A stretch of DNA of 64,000 bases from Psettodes erumei (taxonomy: Eukaryota; Chordata; Actinopteri; Pleuronectiformes; Psettodidae): positions 247,001 to 311,000 of the forward strand of contig JAFBJZ010000916.1 in assembly GCA_016785225.1 (NCBI GenBank), in the 5' to 3' direction. The first letter of the stretch is position 1, and each line of letters opens with the position of its first letter. A program made the position numbers and the translations under genes. The notes below the pieces were generated by a model. That model did not search any database and was not told the DNA's origin. It saw only the letters and a program-made list of their open reading frames with translations. Below are positions 54,701 through 63,700 of this stretch, one piece after another.

Positions 54701-57700
54701 TTCATACACGAGTGCGTATGTATGTGCATTTTAATGTGCCTGTGTGTGTGTTCAGTCTGCCTCTCAGTCTTCAGAGCTGTCCCATTCCCAGCTACAGCCG
54801 CCTCAAGCTCTTTCATCCATAGAGAGGTAAGAAACAGTCAAAATCAAATGTCCCTGATCACATTCGGTCTTTTTCACACTTTCCCTCCCTCAGTTCCCAT
54901 TTCCCTTCTTTGTGTGTAATTAAATGTGGCTTCCTACTCCCCTGTGCACATCCAGCGGCCACTCGGAGACTTCAGGGCTGAGTGACGGCAACGAAGGAGG
55001 AGGGGGAGGTCGCCACGAAGGGCGTTCCACCAAGCGCCACCAGAGACGCTCCATACGAAGCCGATCACGCCACGAGAAGATCTCCAAGGCCAAACTCAAT
55101 GTCCTCAATGTAATGGCGACACACACAAATCCTTTAATGTGTGCTGCACCCACTGTTGGCATTATTCTGAAACATTTGACTGAGACACTCTTCTGGTTGT
55201 GTGCTGCACCTATGTGGTTGTGCTCTTGCACGTAGATATCCAACCGAGGAGACAGGGTAGCAGAGTGTCAGCTGGACACCCACAACAGGAAGATGGTGAC
55301 CTTCCGGTTTGACCTGGATGGCGACAACCCCGAGGAGATCGCCCAGATCATGGTGCACTTCATTTTCTCCACTCCCCTCTCTTTCTTCATTTACGCTCTT
55401 CTTACATCATAATTATGCGTCAAAGGCTCTATATTAGGCTGGAATGCTGCTTCGCATGCCAGAGCGCGTGTTGTCCACTCTCTGTCATCCAAAACCACAC
55501 AAGTACACATAATTGGCTTTGCCCTCGTCCGTGCACTTCCACTGAGAGCGACGTCACCAGGTTCACTCATGAGGCACAATAACACCTCTGCAGAGACACA
55601 CTGGCTTGCATGGCACCTGTCACATATTGTACGCAAACATCTGGCGCCGATGTTTTCCCATCTTGTGTGTGTCGTGTGTGCCTCCAGGTCCAGAGTGAGT
55701 TCATCCTGGAGAGTGAGAGGGAGTCGTTCATCGAGCAGGTCAGGGAGGTGATAGAGAATGCTGATGAGAGGGGTCTGGAAAGAGACACAAGTAGCCAGGT
55801 AAACACAACACAAGAGCCTCTCTTTCTTTCTTGGTTTTAAAGTTGTAGCAGCAGATAAGATACCTGTGCACCTGGTTTCTTTCTGTCACCGTTGATCGTT
55901 CAGTCCTTACAGCATGTTGTCATATTGATCCGCAGATGACAGGCGACATGGAGCAGCAGATTCCTGCTATATCTGTCCCCATGCCAGGTGAAAAATAAAG
56001 GTTCTGATATTAGTGTTGTTATCCTCCGGGAGATTAAGTAATGGTAACCCAGCGTGACACCTTCCCTCTCAGACATCCCTCCCAGTGCAGCAGCACAAGT
56101 GGTCCATTCAGCGGGGCGGCGGTTCATCGTCAGCCCCGTACCCGAAGCCAGGTTGAAGGAGCAGATGGTTCACACGTCTCCTTCTCCTTCCCCTTCTCCT
56201 GCTCCTCCTGTTGAAATGGGTAAGGGTTGCTGAGGGTTGCTGAGTTGTTTTATTCTCCAATGTACAAATGGGAGTTTGTTTACAGCCCATCTGATCATTT
56301 GACTACTAATGTTGTTTCTGCCTGTTGTACTCAGCTGATGTTGATGAAACAAGTTTGTCATAACATTTAAAGATGTCATCTCTCAGATGACCGGAGTGAA
56401 AATATAAAAATAAGACTCAGGTTTCTGTGTGTGTCAAACACACCTAAAGTTAAAGGCAAATGGCGGTGTACTCTTTGACAGTGTGTCATCCACACACACA
56501 CGCACGCATACACACACTTATCAAATTAAGCTGTAATGCTTTTAGAGGAAATTGCCAAACTGTTCTTTCCAAATGCAATAACACAGCGGCATTTATTTAA
56601 TTTGATAGCGTAGGATCTTCTGGTGGAACACTGGAGCATAAATATATAATGGACATTATTGGAATTTAAACATTAATCTATCACAATATATTTTCAAAAA
56701 ATGCCTTTTGCATTACACAGCGTTCAAAATGTTATGAGTAACAAAATGTAAAATCAGACGTTTTTTCCCTTTTATTTCTGATGTTCTGAATAATGCAAAA
56801 GAGAAATATGGTGTATTTTATGAGTGGATTTACAAATCTTAGGAGGGAAGAGGTAAGAGAACTGGGCCACATCATTATGACTGAAGGTCAACAAACTCAC
56901 AGGTGGTTACATGGTCACACGGCCTTGACACGTATGTTGTGTGGCACTCTGCTGGCAACGACGCGACTAACTCACCGGGGAAGATGTCTGGGATTGTGGA
57001 TTAAGATACTGACTCTGTCGTCTCCCGTTTCCTCCAGCTTCAGCTCAATCACAGACTCCAGGCCAAGGTTTGGTTTTGTCCCAGTCTGCGGGAGCAGTCA
57101 GCTTACAACAGGCCTTCTCTGAGCTCAGACAGAATCAGTTTGATGCGGGACCCAGCACCGCCCCAGCCTCCATCCACTCCACCCACCCACTCCTACAGCC
57201 TGCAGCTGCCCCCGTCCCTTCGCAGGCTAGCACAGTCGCCTCTGCTGTTGATGCTGCTGCTGGGCTGGTCCCCTCTAATATAAACAAGGCCCAGGAGCAG
57301 GTCTTGGATGCCTCTCTTCCTCCGCCCTCCTCGTCCTCCACCCCCTCCTCTGTGTCCGCTGCCCGTCTCAGTCCTCCTAGTTCCTCCTCTCCTCCACCTA
57401 CTGCGGTGAATCAGCCCATCCTTCAGTCGCAGGTACCATCACAGCCAGGGATGCAGACTGCGTCCCAGCCACAGGGACAGGTCCAGATCCAGGGACAAGC
57501 ACAAATTCAGCCCCAGGCTTTCACCCTGCCTCAGTCCCAAACAGTCTCTGCTGTCATCGCTACTTCAGTACCTTCCACTTTACCACCGGCAAGCATTCCC
57601 AGCATCCCCCGACGATGCTCCCTTCCCCTCCTCTGACCCAGACTGTTCCCCCTGTATCTTCCCCTCCCTCCTCCACTCACACAGCCAGCGAAGTCTGCTC

Positions 57701-60700
57701 CAATCATCCATCAGTCTCCCCCACCTCATCCTCTTCTCCGTCCCTCTCCTCCTCTGTCATCCCCACCACTGCCATCCCAGGCCCCCAGCTCGCTCCGAGT
57801 GGCACCTCCTACCCCAATCCCACTCCCTCCTCCTCCGCCTCTTCCTCCTCTACTGTGGGGCTTCAGCCTGTGACCACAAATGTCCCTTCAGTCCAGCCAA
57901 CCTTGGTCCATTCTCAGCCGCAGACAGCAGCCCTGCCTGGGCAGACGCACACACACTGTGGGGAATGTGATGCAAGGTGAGGGGTGATTGATTGTCTTTA
58001 TTTAGTCCCATTACTTATTTATTCATTCATTCATCAGAGCCGACCTTCTCACTTGTTTGAAGGGAACTGGTCGAACACCCACACAGTCCTCATGAGAAGA
58101 GGCTTTGTGTATGTAGTTGTCGGAAATACTTGAAGAAAAGAAATGCTCAAGATTTTAAAAAAAAGTTTTCAGGGACATTTCAAAACTGTAAAACATTCAT
58201 TTCTCAGATGTGAGGCATCTGCTGAGTCCCAGGGCAAACCGGACGACATCCAAGCTCTGGAGAAGAAGCTGCGCTCTCTCTTCATGGACCTGGGCGGAGG
58301 GGTGCCCTCCACCCAGGGAGACATCTTACCTGCTGACCCTGCCTCTGGAGCCTCTGCGGCAGGCACCTCGTCCCCGATGGGGCCCAGCGCTACCTCCACC
58401 CCTTCTGTTACCACACCTGGCTCCAGCCTGCCAGCCAACCCTCCTCAGCCCCCCTCCAGCCTAGCACTGGGGTCACTGGGGTCACCTGCACCAGTTCAGG
58501 GCCCTGGGACACCTATTTCCACCCCTGTACAGACTGGTGGGTAGAAGAATACGTCAATGTGTTTATGCCAGTGTTCATCATAGTGTAATGTCATTTTTAC
58601 GATGTTGTTTTCTAACTCTGATGATTTCAATTTCTGCAGTCATCCCAGCCTCATCCTTTGGCCAGACCACTCCATCAAAAACCCCCTTATCCAGGGTACC
58701 GGTGAGTGATACAGTTTTGCATTACATAAAAATATTAGTTCATTTCATCTTGAGTTATACCATTAATATTTATTTAATTATGCAGTTAGGGAGCATGTGC
58801 ATGTGCTAAGGAGAAACTCACAAGCTAATTTTCACTATTGCACCATTTAAGTGTAGGTAGCCACCAATAATTGAACGTTCAGGAATTCTAGGTGTTCCAA
58901 CATGTTTCTACTCATTTTCCTCATCAACTCATCTCGCATGGTAATTACTTTTAACATTCTCCCCACCGAACACTGTTCTTGTAACCTCCTCTTTTCCCCC
59001 GTTCTGTTCTTTCCATCACCTCTCTTTCTCTGGGATTAGGCCAGTTCTCCTCCTTCAGAACTCCTGCCATCCTTCCCAAGACCTTGTCTACAGGTGTTTG
59101 TTTTGTTTATTTTGTACTCAGTATTAGTGCTGCAGTGTTAATGTATTTTATAAATCAGCTTCTGCTTATAGGAATTCTGCTTGATTCAGAATGTGTAAAA
59201 GCTCATAATGCATATTAAATACTTTACTACTTAGAGATACTGTATCAAAGCCTAGCTTCACATGATAAAACCCTGAAAGGAGACAGAAAAACATCAAGAA
59301 CCTCAAACTCAACTCAAACATTTCATCTAATACCTATCATAACCCAAACTGACTTCAAAAGAAGATAATTACATCCTAAATACACATTAGAATAACTGAC
59401 AACAGAACTTAAAAGAAGAACATTGCATCATATAAATACATTATATTACATGTTAATGCGTGTTCTTAAAAAATAATTCTGAAAGATGGAAAGCCATTGT
59501 CAGAAAGGAATAATGATAGAAGATGAAAGAAAAAAATTAGGAGGTAGCTCGCCGAGAGGCAGGTGAAGAGAAAGGGCGAGAGACATTGAAATATAACTGG
59601 ACTGGACTGGAGAGGGACAGAGGCAGCAGCAGTCGGACAGGCAGAGGACGAGGACGAGGTACCTCAGGGCAGAGAGACGATGAACTCTTTTAATCTCCGC
59701 ACTGTTTTGTTGTGGCTGTGAAAGTCGCTGACCTGAAATAGACATTCAGTTTAACTGGAGCGGCACACCGAACTGAGAGACGTGACTTGCAGCTCCTTTA
59801 TGAAAGACCAGACCCGCTGAGTTCGCCGACCCTCACCTCCCGTCTCTTATGTAACTCCCATGGGCGAGACGTGTCCCCTTTGGTTAAGATAATCCGACTG
59901 TCATCAAAGCTCACAAGAGACTGGATTTTAATGAATTGTTTCTTTAAAAATTCTGTTAAAATGCTCAAGTTAAATTGGAAGTGAAATTTGGAGTAATGAT
60001 GCTTTTTTTAAAGTTGCGACTTTGAAAAAAGAACACAGTGTGAGGCATCACAAAATGTTAGATTCAGAGAAGACCGAAATTGCTTAAGTCCAGTTTTTCT
60101 TGAAATCATTGACTTGAATAACAGAAATTTGTAGAATCATAAAATCACATCTGCTGAAAATTTAATGAATGATCATATAAACAATATTGCCGAGCTGTAG
60201 TAGCTACACATGTCCTTTTGGCTGATCTGTGCTCATGTTGCTAATCTGCTAATCAGCAAGTGTGCGTGTATGTATGTGTATCTAAAAGTGTATCTGTCCT
60301 TCATCAGTCCCAGCAGCCTCTGGAGGACCTGGACGCTCAGTTGAGGAGAGCACTGAGCCCGGAGACTGTCCCTGTGAGCACACACACACAGGTGAACTCA
60401 CACATGTTCACATGTTATCCTGACGCCTGCTGCTGACTTTGTGTGTATGTACTGTTTCAGTCACACTGCCCTATATTAAACCACTCCTCTCTCATTGCCA
60501 ACCCCAGGCCTCTCACAGTGGCTTACCTGCAGCGGGACAACCAAGTATGTATACTACTGTAACAATAATTTAATAAACTTGAGTATTTTGAGTGTCGGAC
60601 TTGTCTCAGTGTCAGTTTTTTTTATTTGTAACATCTGTCTTTCAGTACCCTTCTCTCTGGATGAAGAAACTGCATCCTCCTCTGCTGCTCCTCTTCCTCC

Positions 60701-63700
60701 TGGCGGTGGAATTAAACTTGGAAGATTTCAGGTAAATCCTCTTTCATGCTAAAGACCATACATGAATATGTACCAGCCTTATACAAAAGTGTATTGACAA
60801 CTTCTTATTCCTATCATTCCAACTCCTTAGGTCTCATTGGCCACTGAAGAGCCTCCAGTCCAACGCCCGGCCTGCACTGAATCGTCCTCCACCACCTCCC
60901 CATCCTCGTCCTCTTCATCCTCGTCCTCCAGTCTCTCCAGCCCGGAGAACACACTGCACAAGGACTCCCTGTCTCCTCTGAGAGCCGGAGCAGGACAAGA
61001 AGGAGACATCGTGGATGGCCCCCCGCAAAGAAACCTGGGAGGATCCCACCAACCCTCCCCCATCATATCCCCCTGCCCGTCTCCTAAGCCCACCGCTACC
61101 ATCGGACGCTTCCAGGTATTTCCTGTTTTTCACTCTTGTAGTTTAATGGGTGAGTGGTCGCAGTCCTGCAAATGCAGCACAAATGATAAAACAGGCACTC
61201 TCAGTGCTGTGTTTTGGGCTAAAATGGCCAATAAACACATATATTTTTCCAAATTTAACTTCTTTACAACCACATTTAAAGACCCCTCCCTGTCCTACAT
61301 TTCAGGTCACCACCAACCCTGAGGCCCGTGTTGGCAGATTCTCGGTCAGTCGTGCCCAGGAGCAGAGCCTCGAGTCCACGCAGACCCCTCCACCCGCTGC
61401 CCAGGCTTCTAATGGCCCCAGAGGTCCCGGGCAGATTTTGACTCCAGACTCTGCTCACAAAGCCTCCCTGCCGAGTCTGAACAACAACTCCTTCAATAAC
61501 TCCTACATCAGCAGTGACAACGACTCCGAATTTGAGGATGAAGACTTCAAACGCGAAGTCAACCGCCTCAGAGAAAAGTAAATTTTCTATTATTATCTAT
61601 TATCTATTATCTATTATTATCTAAATTTTCCCTATTCAAAGACCTGAGAGGGAAGCTCTTCCTAGAAAACTAGGCCCTCATCCTTCAACCTCATTAGTTC
61701 CTTCTTTTTACCTGTCAACAATTTATGCCCAATATTTATTATTCTGTCTCTCTACCTCCAGGCACATGCGTGAAATTCAGGCCCTCCACTCCCGTCAGAA
61801 GGAGGAAATAGACAGTCTCTTTACCAGGCTGGGAAAGGTAACTCAGCCTTGGTTACTTCAGTGCAGACACTGAAAGCAGCGATACACAGTATGCAACAAG
61901 CACCAATTCTTCTCTTGTTCTCATCTTAGGTTCCCCCGGCTGCAGTGCTTCCTCCAGTTATAGCTTTGACTGGCAGGAGGAGACGACCCACCAAAAGCAA
62001 ATCCTCCAAATCGTCCAGAACCAGCTCCTCGCACGGCAGCAGGAGTCCATTACAGCCAGGTAGGCCCTTGCTTAAACATTTACAATAAAGGCTCAGTTTT
62101 CTCAAATCCCAAAAGAGAGGAAAAAAAGATTATTTCCTTTACCTCTAGTTGTATCTAACCATGCTCATAATTTTTGCTCCATGAATTTCCATGAGAGACA
62201 TGATGAATCCCATGTCTTTGAAGATCCCTTGACTTACCCATCAGCCCCAGCTGTGCTTTGTGCTAAGCGCTAACTAGCAAATATTAGCACGCTAACACGG
62301 TAAACGTGTTCGATATTAGCGTGTCAAGTTAGCATTTAGCTCAAAGTGGAGCTGTGCCTTACAGACCAGCTAGCCTGGCTGTAGCTAGCCGGTCTGAGAC
62401 TTATTTAAATTTATTATTATTTACATTTGGTGAGCAACACAAATGAAGTTCAATTCACCGCACTGAAACCTGGACAGACTGAAGCAAGAAATCTCAGCAT
62501 GGCTACATAGCACTGGACTTAACTGAGCTGATGTGTATTTTTTGTAACTTGGTTGAACTAACATTTTAATCCCGCTCCTGTGAACGGTAACTCACTACAG
62601 AATAATACCTTAATCTTGAATCCACAGTCCACTGCAGCCAACATGGTCACAAACAATGATGCTAACATAACACCGTCTCTGTGTTCATGCATCCCTGTGC
62701 ATGTGCGTGTGTGTGTTTATCTGCTTGGTTACACGTGCGTGTGGGTGTGTGTGCGTGTGTGCGCTGGAACAGGCTTGAAGCTTGAAAATTTCTGACTGCT
62801 TTCCCTCGTCTGTTTTTCTCTGTGTGTGTTTGTGTGTGTGTATCGGGGGTGTCTGCGTAAATGTCTGGGGGTGACGGGTGTCTCATCTGTGTGTGTGTGC
62901 TTGTGCGTGCGTGTCTGTCTGCGTGGGTCTCTGTCCTCTGTGGTGTGTCGTTCCTCCCCTGTCCTCTCCTGCCTATGCCCTGTGCCATCTCCAGGCAGCA
63001 CTTTATCCGCCCAGAGCGTCCCGACCATGTACCCCGGCCAGCTGGCTCTGTTAGCCCCAGGAGGATTAGCCGACTCGGGCAGCAGCGCTCTGCTCCAGCC
63101 CCTCAAACCCTCTCCCTCCAGCGACAACCTGTGCTCGGCCTACACCAGCGAGGCGGCGCTCTCTGTTCCCAGCCTGTGCGCTCCCACCCCAGGTAGGCAC
63201 ACTGCTGGGAACTCCAGGCTGTAGCTGAGGCCTGCTACGTCACATCCCCAACAACATAAGAAACACTTAGGGAAAAGATTGAATTCACTTTGAGCTTCAG
63301 CAGCCCGCTGAGCTCTTTGCATGCAGTTGATTTGTCCTCACTCCCTCACAACAGGTCACTCCTCACCTCTGTTTCTTCCTTTCTTGGTCTCTCTCTTTCT
63401 CTCTCTCTCTCTCTGTGTAAAGCAGTGTGATGGCTAACTGACTGTTACGTTCTTTCTGTGTATCCTTCACTTGTGTCTCTTTCCTTTCCTTCCCTCTCAT
63501 CCGTTCCTTTCCTGTCCTCCTCTTGTCTATTTTTCCTTCTTTCCTGTTTCTTTCTTCTGTCTCTTTGTTGCTCTCCTCTCCTCCTGTTCTCTCTCTCTCT
63601 CTCTTTATCTACCTTTCCTCCTCTGCGCTCTCCCTTTCTGTTTCCTCACCTCCTCTCTCCCTCCCTCTCCCTCCTCCCTCTCTTCAGGCTGTGTAAAGTT

